Below are positions 10,878 to 21,460 of a stretch of DNA of 64,000 nt, piece after piece. Below the pieces are notes generated by a model. That model was not told the DNA's origin. It ran no database searches and saw only the letters and a list, made by a program, of their open reading frames with translations. The position numbers were made by a program, and so were the translations under genes. The stretch spans positions 62,001 to 126,000 of the forward strand of contig MU858047.1 of the NCBI GenBank assembly GCA_033297075.1, read 5' to 3'. Position 1 is the first letter of the stretch; each line of letters begins with the position of its first letter. The stretch is from Rhypophila decipiens (lineage: Eukaryota; Ascomycota; Sordariomycetes; Sordariales; Naviculisporaceae).

Positions 10878-11215
10878 TTAGCGACTTGTGGTTTGCCTCC
10901 AGCCCCTGTTGTGGGATGAACCTCCCATTGAGCCTCGGGGGTAGCCACGCCCTGAGGAGCCACCAGACCGCGGAGAGGAAAGTTGCATGGTTCTTCCTCC
11001 TGACTGGTGTGGGCATTGTGGGTAGATAACTCTCGCATTATTGCAAACTGCGCAGTCGCTGGGCGGAAGTTAGTTGCGGTATACCAATTTCAAGAAAGGA
11101 GAGTGAAACCGTACATCTTGAAGCTACCATTGCAGGCCTCACAGGTTTGTGGTTGATACCGTTGCCCATTGGAGAAGAGACAGCCGCAGCTGAATTCTGA
11201 CTGTGATGATGCCAT
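10878..11215 (-). CDS. Hypothetical small Cys-pair protein, 93 aa
   Basis: Two exons: 11115-11215 and 10878-11058, intron of 56 nt (donor GTACGG, branch ACTAAC, acceptor CCCAG). The spliced protein begins MASSQSEFSCGCLFSNG and carries CxC, then CEAC, DCAVC and a last Cys at PQCPHQ, followed by a basic Gly/Ser/Arg tail. Two CxxC pairs ten residues apart suggest a zinc-binding knuckle, loosely like DnaJ cysteine-rich repeats. There is no signal peptide. The frame extends upstream of 11215 without an ATG (GTG at 11293), so the ATG at 11215 was chosen. A TATA-like box lies at 11348-11355. The pairing of Cys motifs across the intron is the main support. I do not recognise the family. Confidence 0.5.
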
Positions 11216-11347
11216 CGGGGAGACTGTTGCGACGTCTTGAGTTGGTGGTTCTGGACGAAGTGGTGATGACGAGGTGAAGATGATGAGAGACACTGATATG
11301 CTTTGCTCGACAGAAAATACGGGAGCTATCGCGGAGGATACGCCCTC

Positions 11348-11355
11348 TTTAAATA
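11348..11355 (-). promoter_or_regulatory. TATA-like box of the 93-aa protein gene
   Basis: TATTTAAA on the minus strand, about 135 bp before the proposed ATG at 11215. It supports transcription on this strand. Confidence 0.4.
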
Positions 11356-14300
11356 CTCAAGAGTGATCGATTGACGATCGTGCCTCGGTGGGAAGTTCGA
11401 GTAGTAGCCAACGAGCCCTCAAGCACAAAATGGCATCATCTATCTCACCGCTAGACACCATACCGTCGACGTTCTGGGCATCCCAGCGCCCTTCCGGCAT
11501 CCCATAGCATTTCGGGATTGAAAGGAGGGTGTGGTGAAAGAGTCCAGCTGATCTTACATGTGCCCGAGCAACCGCTGTGCAGCTTCCAGCTTCTACGGTG
11601 TCATGGCCAATGTCACGATGCATCGAACATGCTCTTTGATAGGGCCCTGTCTGTCGGAACAGGTTTGTAACAGGTACCTCAAAGACTCGGTGCAGCGCTC
11701 CTGCCGTCTCCCCAGTGTCCTAGGTTGACCGGTCGACGACTCTGGAAACACGTAGACTCGCCCTTAGCCGCTTCCTTCATTCGAGGGTTCATCTTCCGAT
11801 GGCCCTTGGCTGCCTTGTCGAACGACCTTACGACCCCCTGCCCACCCCCAATCATAATTGATGCATATCCCCAAGTTGGCGCACCTAGACCAGGCGAAAA
11901 GTTAGTTGGCGTTCTCATTGTGGGGGGATCATCACCAAGAACATAATACCTTATGCCTCTTCATTTCTTCCTCGTTGGAACGGATATCTGAGAAGGCCCG
12001 AGGGAGTAACTTAGCATCTCACCGAGTCCTGCGATCCCGCACATTGGCTGCAGCCACCCGCACTCTCCGATTCCCAATAACCCTCGGCATGGTTCTGATA
12101 GGGCAGCAGATGACTTTGTTGGTTCATGTTGCAACTTGCTTTTTTCTCCTCATAACTCCTCCGTCACTAGCGCTAAAGTGCTCGAGTCAAGTTGAGTGTC
12201 TGGGTACCGCTTTGTGGAAGGAACGGGTGAGTGCATACCCATTGCTTTTCCGCATATGCCTGGTTTCTAACTTCAGACGGAGACAACAAGGATCGTTCCT
12301 TCCTCGCTTGTTCCAATCTCCTTCCTCTTCGGTAATCGTCACCCGCTATCTGCTGCACTGTCCTCACTGTCCGTCATAGCTTGGGAAGGAACCACGGGCG
12401 GTCATATCTCAGTTTCCTTCCCCGGTTGTCGATGCCGAAGCCGAGCGATGATGGAACGATGCGTATGCAGATTCCCGAGTCTCGATCGGCACGATCCAGA
12501 TTAGCGGGAATCAACATTCTAAATCTTCTCTTTGCGTGTTCATGGCCGCAAGTGCACAAGAACGACAACTCTACGTACGTAGAAGCAGCAACTTTGTTTT
12601 CACCACCAATTCGTTCTTTCTTCTTTTCTATTTTGGTGGCATCCCGACTCGACCACTCAGGGACAGTCATTCCGACGGATGATATGGCTTCCACTCCTGC
12701 TGGGCTCTCTTCCGCTCTGCCTGCAACTCACCCCAATGGGCGTTGAACTCTTATTCCTAAACAGGGTTATCCATGCCACATTGGTTCGTTTTCGATTTAC
12801 GTTCTGCTTCCTCACTGGGTATTGTGCGTGGGGTGCGTTACACAAAGGATCCGGGGTTCGAAACCTCCCGATCACTATCAGTCAAGTCCTTCCCTTGCTC
12901 CTACCCCCTCGGCCTTTTCCCTCTTGCTATGTCATTACGCTGGTCAAGAGCAGGCCAAAGAAAGAAAACCCAAGTTTGCAAGTACATTCAGGATTTGCCA
13001 TATATCACCATCCCAGCGCCACAGCAGTGATAACATTCGGCAAACTCAATTCGGCCCGCCGAGTCCCGATACGTTTGTCTTTCCTTCTCTTTTTAATCGC
13101 CAGGCTTTTCTACTTGGCCCGCATCTCTCTGAATTACATGCACATGCCCTCGTTGCTGACTTTCTTTTCGTCGTTACCGACGACAAGAGTAGTTCCTCCT
13201 CGCTGTCGCCGTTACCGTCTCTGAACCAATCCGAGTGGTCATGGTCTGACCGTCACCCCTTCATCAGCATCAACATATCAACGCGCGCCAAGTCACGGGG
13301 AATGCGCAAGTTGATAAGGACTGGCTTTCCGCAGCGTCATATTGATCACCAACCCTGTCCCGCGTGTGAGTACCACTGCGCTACCTAGAGAGCGTTCTTG
13401 TGTGTCCCCATGCAACATGATCTCTTGATGACCGATTGACCTTATCCAGGATCTCTATAATTGGTATCTACTGTGATACCTGGCATGAGGCTATTCAAAT
13501 GCTGGACCCTGACCATCACACACAGCTTCAGTGCCCCTTGTTCTTCCTAAACCTTGTATACGAACAAAGGTTGTCCATTGATCTTGCATCGGTTTTGTCT
13601 GTAACCTTCGTGGTATCTTTGGTCCTCTGTCATCCACACCACAAGATTCCTGGCCAGTGCCCTCGTCGGACTGTCTCCCTCAGACATTTGCTCAAACTCT
13701 TACAAAGGTCCCGCAACTCAGATCGTTTATTTGTGGCTGGCTAGCATGAAGAGGGCGGGGGTTCCTCACACCGGTCTGACCTCGGGGACGCATCCTGTTG
13801 ATTTGGTTGAAAAATGGGGCGTGCAAGAAGAATAACATGGCTAGGTGAACCTATCACACATGTCTGTTAGTGGTTTTCACACCCCATCTTTCGGCTCAGT
13901 TGCCCGTTACGTTCACCATATTTGCTCATTCCTGCAGATCTCGCATTACTCTTGTTGGTTGGAGATGGTGACGGCGACTTGGACAAGGACAACCCATGTC
14001 TTTGATCACCTTTCCTTGCTTTTTTTATGTGTATGGACCGGCCTGTTGTCTTGTCTCGGATAGCTGCTCAATGGTGGGTGAGGCTGATGTGATGTGATGT
14101 CGGCTATCTGGCACCAAGAATAAGAACAATATGCAAGAATGTGAGAGATGTGATGCAGAAGCGGGAGATATCAAAAAGGCAAAATGCTGGGGTCATGAGG
14201 TGCGTCTATATGCGGTGGGAAATACAACGAGGATGAAACTAGTGCGGACCGTGCAGGACTGGAGGGTATGACGATGGGACCTCCACACCACTCTCTTTTT

Positions 14301-15100
14301 ATCCTTCCTGGCGACCTTTAGATTGATCTGGGTTGCCGATCGTAAGCGCACATTTCTTCTTCTCCGGACAATCTATCACGTCCGGCTTGGCTTTCACACC
14401 ATCCCGCCCGACTCCGCTTTTCCCACCTGTTAGCTGCGTGGATGAGAGAGTATAGAGACTTGAGCTTTGGCGGATGTAGCCACCATCGACGAGGTACCAT
14501 CTTTACCAAGATGCTATCCAACTGGCTGTGAGTGACACAGTCTTCTGATATCGCGACATGGTGTGCCGACGGAATGAGCCTCTAGGCGGCCACGTCGCTG
14601 AGCTTACTACTCACCAGCCAGGTACCAGTTACATACACCGAACTCTAACCGATCAACTGAATCTGAAGGATTTCATCTATATCATGAAAATTGGCATACA
14701 GACACCGGAAGAGCCCCCTTGGCGTGGTAGGAGCACTGGATATCATATCCAAGTCCGGGCTTGAGCCCACCCTCTCTCGCTGGTAACACGAACACATAAC
14801 CGCAGCAGTCTAGAAAACAGACAGGTCAGATCTGTCATTGGAATGTGGTGGATCTGTCATGCATTTTCAAACAAGAAAAATGTAGATTATGGCGCGGCAT
14901 TATCTCGCATTAGGGCCTTCTTCTAAAGGTACTCGAGGTAGCTCAGTAGCTGTTGACTCTCCAGGTGGATGGGACATGTCACATCCATCTGAGACACCTG
15001 TTCCCAGACATTGATAGAGGACATCAAAGACAATAGAGGCATATCAGGATTTCATGATCCCCAAGTACCTTCGGTTGGTCCTTCGAAGTTCCGACTTGTC

Positions 15101-15121
15101 ATTATTATTATTATTATTATT
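15101..15121. repeat. (ATT)7 microsatellite
   Basis: Seven perfect ATT units in intergenic DNA. Confidence 0.95.
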
Positions 15122-16584
15122 CGTATTTATCAACTGAGGCGAAACCAGCCTTATAATCCCTGTGTTCGTGTTCGAGCACGATGAAGTGCATTTTCTCCCC
15201 CTTCTCGATTTAGCTTTCAGTTATCCAAGTAGCCGAAAAACGAACAGCACTGCATTGCCAGACAGATGCTCAGAGTACTTACCCGATGTTCTTGATGGAC
15301 TCGCCACCTGAACTTTTCCTTGCTGTTAATAAGGGATTCTTACCTTTTCTACTCCCTTGGACTCTTGTAGGAGAAACACACATGCAGCCAGCCCTCCTTT
15401 GGCATTTCCTTTCAAGTTCCCGGATACCAACCTCCGCCATGCTGGGCAAGCTTACCTATAAGATGAGTCATGGACTAGGTAGTCTTGGTTTCTGATGATA
15501 CCACGAGACCAACAGTATCCAACCTAACGACGAGGGAAGTTGAGGTATAGTAGCAAGGTACCTTCTCCTATTCGTCCATCTGCCATGACACACATGGGCA
15601 GAACAAGGGACGTACACACCCAAGATCGAAATGATAAACTACTTCGAGCTTGAAGCTATTCGGTCTCATCCATGGCATGGCATATGTATGTATGTCGACA
15701 GGGCTTTTTTACCTTTTGAATTCCATATTTTGCAGGCCCTTGATAGCGTTGTCTCCGATAAAGTACAGAGTTCTTTTCTCAAGAACGATCACAAACGTGG
15801 GGGGGCAGACAGTCAGTCGCAGTCTGCCCCCAAGAAATCATACATCTCATGGTTTTGCCACAAGGTCAGCTGAGATATTAGTAAATTGAAACTGGGGATC
15901 GTAAAAATTATGTGCTCGCTCGATATGAGCAGGTCCCTCTAAAATGATATATCTATCGATCTCCATTTAGGGTAAATACTTTCTATATATACAACAAAGA
16001 AAGTAACAAGCGAAAATGGTTAAGGAGGTAGAGAAAATGCATCCGGGAAATTAAACCGTCTATCATCCTCCTGATAAAAAGAAGCACATGCCTCTACTGC
16101 ACATAATTCATGTATCGGCCGAGAGCCGTCAACTCGGTACGAGCGGTGAAAGAAGTGCGTTGCATTCGTGATTCTAAAAGCTATTTATTGTATAGCATCT
16201 ATCCTCGCTACCTCCCGTCAGTCCAAATCAGACACGTAACCGCCATCACTGACATGATACTGAAAGTCTCTCTGTAGTACAAATGAATCTTCCAATCCGG
16301 TTTGCGGCTCTAACTGCCAGCCTAGGTGGAATTTATAATAGAAGAAATGCAAAGAACCAACCCGCAAGTCATTAACCCAGCCTGCCCGATGGACCTCCAG
16401 TTACTGACCGGCCGCGGAACCATTTTATTAGAGAAACGCCAAATACTCCGCGCAGAAAAAAAGGATCGCAGGATAAACATCCCAGACATTCGGTTTGGCC
16501 CTGTTAGCCATAATGCACAACAAAGGAGAAGATTCGCATGAATCATGAACCCGGTTTTGAACCACTCATCCAGCTCGCGTGCTT

Positions 16585-18336
16585 CTAACTAGTCTTTTGC
16601 CTTTTTGCCGCGTCCGGACCGCTTCCTTCCCCCGCTGCCAGTCCGTTATTGGGCATCTCTGTTAATGGCACCCTGGCCCCTGGGTTGTCCGCCGGCGGGG
16701 CGGGCCGTTTGATGGTGGGCGGACGATACTGACCTCTGTTGGCCAGCGGACTAGACGCGCCGGGAGCTCCAATTCGTCGTGCCTGATCAAAGTGCGGGTT
16801 AATCATATTTCCAGATCCCCTGGGCCCGGGACCTGCCATTCCCGGTCCCGGCCGTGACATCCCCATGCCGGCCCCCACAGCGGACGCTCCACCAACATTG
16901 GTATTTGGCCCTGTGGCGTTGGTTTCAGTGCTTGTGATAGCAGGGGGTACGTGCTGGCCAGTTCTGGAGAGGGGCTTGGACTTGGTGTGGTCAATCCCTG
17001 GGGTTTTGCGAATAGAAGGGCTCTCCAGGCGGGGATTAAAGACCTGGCCGGCTTTGGGAACTACCTGGCCGTTGATGAGCGATTCCTCGGGAATGTCTTT
17101 GACAGCACGGGCAGAAAAGAACCCCACAACTTCTCCTGGAGGTGGTGCCCCGCCACCAGCTTGTGGTTGTGGTTGTGGTTGTGGTTGCGGCGGTGTAATT
17201 CGAGGTGGCTGAGCGTTCTGGTTCATACCTGGATTGGGACAAGCTGCCCGGTTTTGATTGAATTGTTGCTGTGGAGGACGTGGGCCGTTGTTCGCCATAT
17301 TGTTATTCTGCGCGCCATTAAATGAGTTTACATTATTTGGGCGTTGGGGAGCTTGGTGATTGGGCGTTTGGGGCTGTCTTGGAAAGCTCTGGGGCCCAGA
17401 GCCTGAACGCACAAGTGACCTGTTGGCCGGGGGAGCCATATTCGTGGTGTTTTGCGGAGGAATGTTTTGCGGTTTCTCGTTCGAGCTTGTCGTTGTCGAA
17501 ACTGGCAGTATTATTTCGTCTGGGTGTCCATCCTCAGTGATATTAAAATCCGCCTCGTCCAGTTCACCAATAAAGTCCTCGAACGACTCCTCAGTTACCA
17601 GGGCAGGCCGAGGGGCAGGCGGTGCAGGCGGTGCAGGAACTGTGGCAACCGCGGTTTCATTTTCCTTCGGCTCCTGTTTTATAGCGAAGTCTGAATGTCG
17701 GTGAAGATTCTCGGTGCTGAATTTGGTCGGCTCGACCTTTAGTTTCGTGACCTTGGCTAGGTAGGCCTTGTCATAGATGCAGTTGCCCAAGACATTGCCA
17801 AAGTTTCGCAATGCGCGCTTCAGTGCGTCTGTGGTTGCCTCTTTCTTGGCCTTCTCAAAGGCGGCCGCCTTTCCCTTGCAGTTCTCAATATGGCCATAGC
17901 CTATGTCCTCATGGTAGGTTCCGTCCCGGAGTGTGACGCGGACAACTACCGACAAGCCCAAGCTGATCTTGTGTGAACGTTCGTCCTCGTCAACGAAGTC
18001 GACCTGGAGGTCTTGTATGCTGGAGGACCAGCCATTGAATCCAAAGACCTCGTTGGCAAGGGCAATGCACTTTTCCGCGGCGATATAGTGGACCTTTTGG
18101 CCTGATGGTCCCGCTCTCGACGAGATATACTCGGGGCCCAATTGTTTTTCGAGTCGACTTTGAAGTGTCGCAATCTCTTGTGCTGTGTACTCGGACATGC
18201 GCTTCTGGGGCGGCTCGAATGGGTTAGCAAACTTGCTGTCGTTGTGTTGATCGCCCGGTCTGTTGTCCACGGTTAATTAGTAGCCAGCTCTGGGGATAAA
18301 GAGACGCGTCGACGAGGGCATGACGTACGCAGGCAT
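16585..18336 (-). CDS. RAD52: DNA repair and recombination protein RAD52
   Basis: Two exons, 18329-18336 and 16585-18259, 560 aa. The first exon is only 8 nt (ATGCCTGC); splicing over a 69-nt intron gives MPAPGDQHNDSKFANPFEPP, the usual fungal Rad52 start. The conserved annealing domain spans roughly residues 20-205, with LGPEYISSR, EKCIALANEVFGFNGWS, GYGHIENCKGKAAAFEKAKKE and TDALKRALRNFGNVLGNC. The rest is a long Pro/Gln/Asn-rich tail ending AAKRQKTS, with a PQ dipeptide run encoded near 17165-17190. Known role: loads Rad51 on RPA-coated single-stranded DNA and anneals strands in homologous recombination, in the nucleus. ACGCG elements lie in the promoter and in the intron. Confidence 0.96.
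18304..18309. promoter_or_regulatory. MCB-type ACGCGT site in RAD52 intron 1
   Basis: Perfect ACGCGT palindrome, the yeast MBF-binding consensus, inside the first intron of RAD52. Function is inferred from sequence only. Confidence 0.3.
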
Positions 18337-20436
18337 CTTGGATGGTGTTTTCGGAGTTCCTTGTCATCCACCGTAAAGAGTAATTTGTGCGGATTGAGAC
18401 CTAGCAAAATGATTCCGCGTTTATCAGTCCCGTCGGGCTGGATTTGCGTAGTGGGCAATTGCGGTTTGAGTGAAGCGTGACGCGGCGCGTCTCGAAAGTT
18501 GAATGGGAAGGGAGGGTAACACGGTAATAACGGGCCATCACGTGGGGCGCTGACTTGCTTACTTTGAACTTCTGAAGCAAGACTTCATTGCCCCGCAGCG
18601 GTACACGTCATGCCTAGAACCCCACTTTACAGGCAGATAACCCTTGAAGCCACATCAAAAACACCATATCCAAGCTGAAATCAAGATTAAACTCGTCGGT
18701 GGCTTTGTTTTCTTAAGAGGCTTTCGGCTATGCATACAGGCAACAGCTACTCTTATCAGGACTACAGACACTCTGGCACTTGTTTTTGGATGACCTACTT
18801 AAATGAATTACTGAGGTAAGCGAGAGGAGATGAGTACTCCGTACCCCCGAATTCGCCTGCTCACGGCTTCACACTTATTCAGATAGTCGATACTCAACAT
18901 GATGCCGTAGTTTCGGTCTTTCACTCTTTCACACGCTGATATTTTTTAATTGACAGCGGCTATTTAAAGCAACCGGGCGCCTAACCCAAACCAAAGAATA
19001 GAGATCTCCGGTTGAATGAAGTCGATCAAACAAAGGATTTCCATTCCTCCAGTATTTCTCGCCCTTACCCGGTTCTACTCCCCACTCTACCATGTAGCTA
19101 TTATAATACCTGGGACTGTCTTGCCTGTCGCCATGTGCAGAGTCTTTATAAGATATAAATAAAGATGTCAAAGTTCGGATCTTGAAAGTTGGGAACTTTG
19201 ATGCTCCTAGGATATGATAGTCAAATCATGTGACTTTAACATTGCTTACGAGTCTCCGAGGTAGAGGTGACGCACACCTTTGGCAATAGGGTGACGACGA
19301 TGATCATATCATGTGAACACGATTGTTGTCGTGGTCATAGTTCTGGATACTATGGCCGGTAGAGAATCCCTGACGCGCTGACGTCGAGATCTAGAAATCC
19401 GTATGTAGGATGGTTGACCAAGAGGGAGTTGATACATCACGTATTTCTTGTAGTGAAATAGAGAGAGCACAGAGCCACAGAAAGGATACGAGTTTCTTCT
19501 CTCTCCCATCCGTGAGGCCATCTCACTGCCCAATCCTCTTTCCACCCGAACGTGTTGTCATATGTCAAAAGTTGTGATGTGGAAGCAGATAGAGAGAAAA
19601 GTATACCGGAAGGTTCTTAAATATCTGGCTAAGTAGACATGGAATGACCACCTTTGAACATAAAGTACCATTACATCAACCTCGAGTTAGCAGATCACAT
19701 TTCACATGACACAAATGAGCCATAACTGCTGCAAGGCAAATAAAGATGTATGAAATTATGAACAATCGCAGCCAATAGACCCGAGCGAGACCGTGAGGGA
19801 AGAAGTAATAAAGTGTGTATAAACAAAATGCAGGTAGGAAGAGATGACCTCACCCGGAGCAAAATAACAAACAGAAAAAACATGCATGTAAATGAGTAAC
19901 GTACTTCCTCAACTCCGTACTTTCCCCCAGCTATAATCTTTAAGAGATTCAGCTCTAGCCTTCAGCAGTCTACTGTGCAACAGATATGTCACCGTGAGCC
20001 GGTATCAGGTTTATTTTCGTCCAAGTAACAACGAAACTGGTTTGTCCAAGAACATGAGATAGAAGATATATACTTTGGAGTCCGACCGGATTGCACGGAG
20101 CAACGATACACAAGAGTGACAGGATGAATAAAGTAAATGAGGATATCAGACAAGACAGTTAAAAACAACAACCACCAATACAAAGGAAATCTTAGAAAAG
20201 GAAGTGTTGACGAAAAGGATATTGCCATTTAACGCCATTGGACATGAAAAAGAAAACAACGACCAGAGCCACAGTAACGCTCCCCAAGCTCCATCACACG
20301 CTAAGAAAAGTGTCTATGCCAGCCCGCCAACCGCCAGATGCCCCAATGTCGCTGGAATAAAATTAAAGAGAGAACCAAAAGGAAGAGGTATGTAGAATCG
20401 TAATGGGTCCTGGTGACATGCACTAGATATCTCGCA
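18337..20436. other. Intergenic between RAD52 promoter and CUT8 3' end
   Basis: 2.1 kb holding the RAD52 promoter (with the ACGCG palindrome) and the 3' flank of CUT8. A TACTCCGTA motif lies at 18835-18843. Short frames on the minus strand (18929-19171, 19309-19545, 19989-20228) have no domain. Nothing else was seen. Confidence 0.5.
18479..18491. promoter_or_regulatory. Inverted ACGCG pair upstream of RAD52
   Basis: GACGCG-G-CGCGTC, a 13-bp odd palindrome about 145 bp before the RAD52 ATG. It offers two ACGCG half-sites for an MBF-like cell-cycle factor. The assignment is an inference. Confidence 0.35.
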
Positions 20437-21460
20437 TTACCACGGGCCGACACGGACAGGCGATCCATATGTGCCGTTTATCAGTTGGTTGAGAATCGAG
20501 TTTTGGTCACCGGAGCCCGATGCTGGTGTGGATGGGGCGCCGTTGGTTCCGATCCATCCAGTTTCCGTTGCCATTGCCTGCATCGCCTGTTCCAACCGGT
20601 TGCCAGACTGCTGATGGTGCCTCGCCAATATCTGATCCCAGCCTCCCGTATGCAAAACAAATCCTGCTTTCCTTTTGGATGCTTCCGTGATCACCAACGC
20701 CCAGGCTCTTGAGATCTCATCGTATGCGTTGTTCTTGTGATGGCGATATTGCAGGCTCTCCCAGTTGGGTAAGTCGTGGATGACCTTGGTCGCACCGTCG
20801 AGGTATTGTAGCGAAAGGTTAGGTTGATTTTCTATGGGTGGAAGGTACTGAGGGGTGAAGTCTGATATGGCGTCGACAAGCGCTGCCAGTGGTTGCTTGA
20901 CCCGGAAGTATGTGTAGTCGGAGCTCGAATGTCCAAACGGGACGGCCGCACGAAGCCTTTCCTGGTATTCGCCCAGCACATCAAGAGCCGCGGTAACCGA
21001 CGGCCGTGGTGCACCTGTTGCAACCTCGTGTCCAATATCCGGATGCCGTTCACAGATCGTCTGGAGGACCGTCCGCAGCTGTGTCGTGTCGAGGGTCTCG
21101 AGTAATCGAGGAAGAGGAAGTGGACGTCCGACCATGTCGATTCCCTGGCGCACCTTCTTCGACGGTCTCGAAAGTTGTCTCTGAGAAATCGCTGGCGAAT
21201 TTGATGGCGAAACCGACATCTCGTCGCCGTCTTCGTCGGCCTTTCGTTTCTTGGAAGTCATGTTGTAAGACGACGACACTGGAAGTGTGTTAGACTAAGG
21301 AATTTGCCACCAGAGGGTTGAAAAATCACATCGCAGCAATTCTTGCGATTGCTTGGGACTCGGAGCGATGGGAATACTCACTGGTTCGAGGCGGCGATCG
21401 CCTGGCAGTTTCGTGCTGGTGTGGGAAGAGTGGTGGTTGCGGGGACAATAGCACATTCAT
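20437..21460 (-). CDS. CUT8: Nuclear proteasome tethering factor Cut8/Sts1
   Basis: Two exons, 21382-21460 and 20437-21278, 306 aa, with a 103-nt intron (donor GTGAGT, branch CTAAC, acceptor CCAG). Exon 1 encodes MNVLLSPQPP, which filamentous-fungal Cut8 proteins share; without it the frame starts only at an internal Met. A bipartite basic segment (KKRKADEDG, RPSKKVR) suggests nuclear targeting. The core has GRPLPLPRLLETLD, ERHPDIGHEVATGAPRPSV, FGHSSSDYTYFRVKQPL, LDGATKVIHDLPNWES and NAYDEISRAWALVI, and then GGWDQILARHHQQSGNRLEQ, all signatures of the family. Known role: binds the 26S proteasome and holds it at the nuclear envelope; needed for turnover of mitotic regulators. Confidence 0.93.

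Larger units (their letters stand above)
11294..16584. other. 5.3 kb region without a convincing gene
   Basis: The plus strand of about 12.1-13.7 kb is clearly pyrimidine-rich, as fungal promoters and long 5' leaders are, and contains an intron-like unit at about 13372-13449 (donor GTGAGT, branch TTGAC, acceptor CCAG), yet no frame leads into a recognisable protein. Open frames such as 12381-12746, 12679-13224 and 12822-13388 lack domains and overlap one another. An ATT microsatellite lies at 15101-15121. The last few hundred bases are the 3' flank of RAD52. Confidence 0.5.

Noticed and set aside
11115..11293. Longer N-terminus of the 93-aa protein from 11293
   Set aside because: The codon at 11293 is GTG; the first in-frame ATG is at 11215.
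12845..12875. tRNA-like T-arm (GGGGTTCGAAACCTC)
   Set aside because: No matching acceptor stem, D-arm or anticodon arm at the right distance upstream.
12679..13388. Overlapping plus-strand frames in the gene desert
   Set aside because: Several frames overlap in pyrimidine-rich DNA, giving Leu/Ser/Pro-rich translations without domains.
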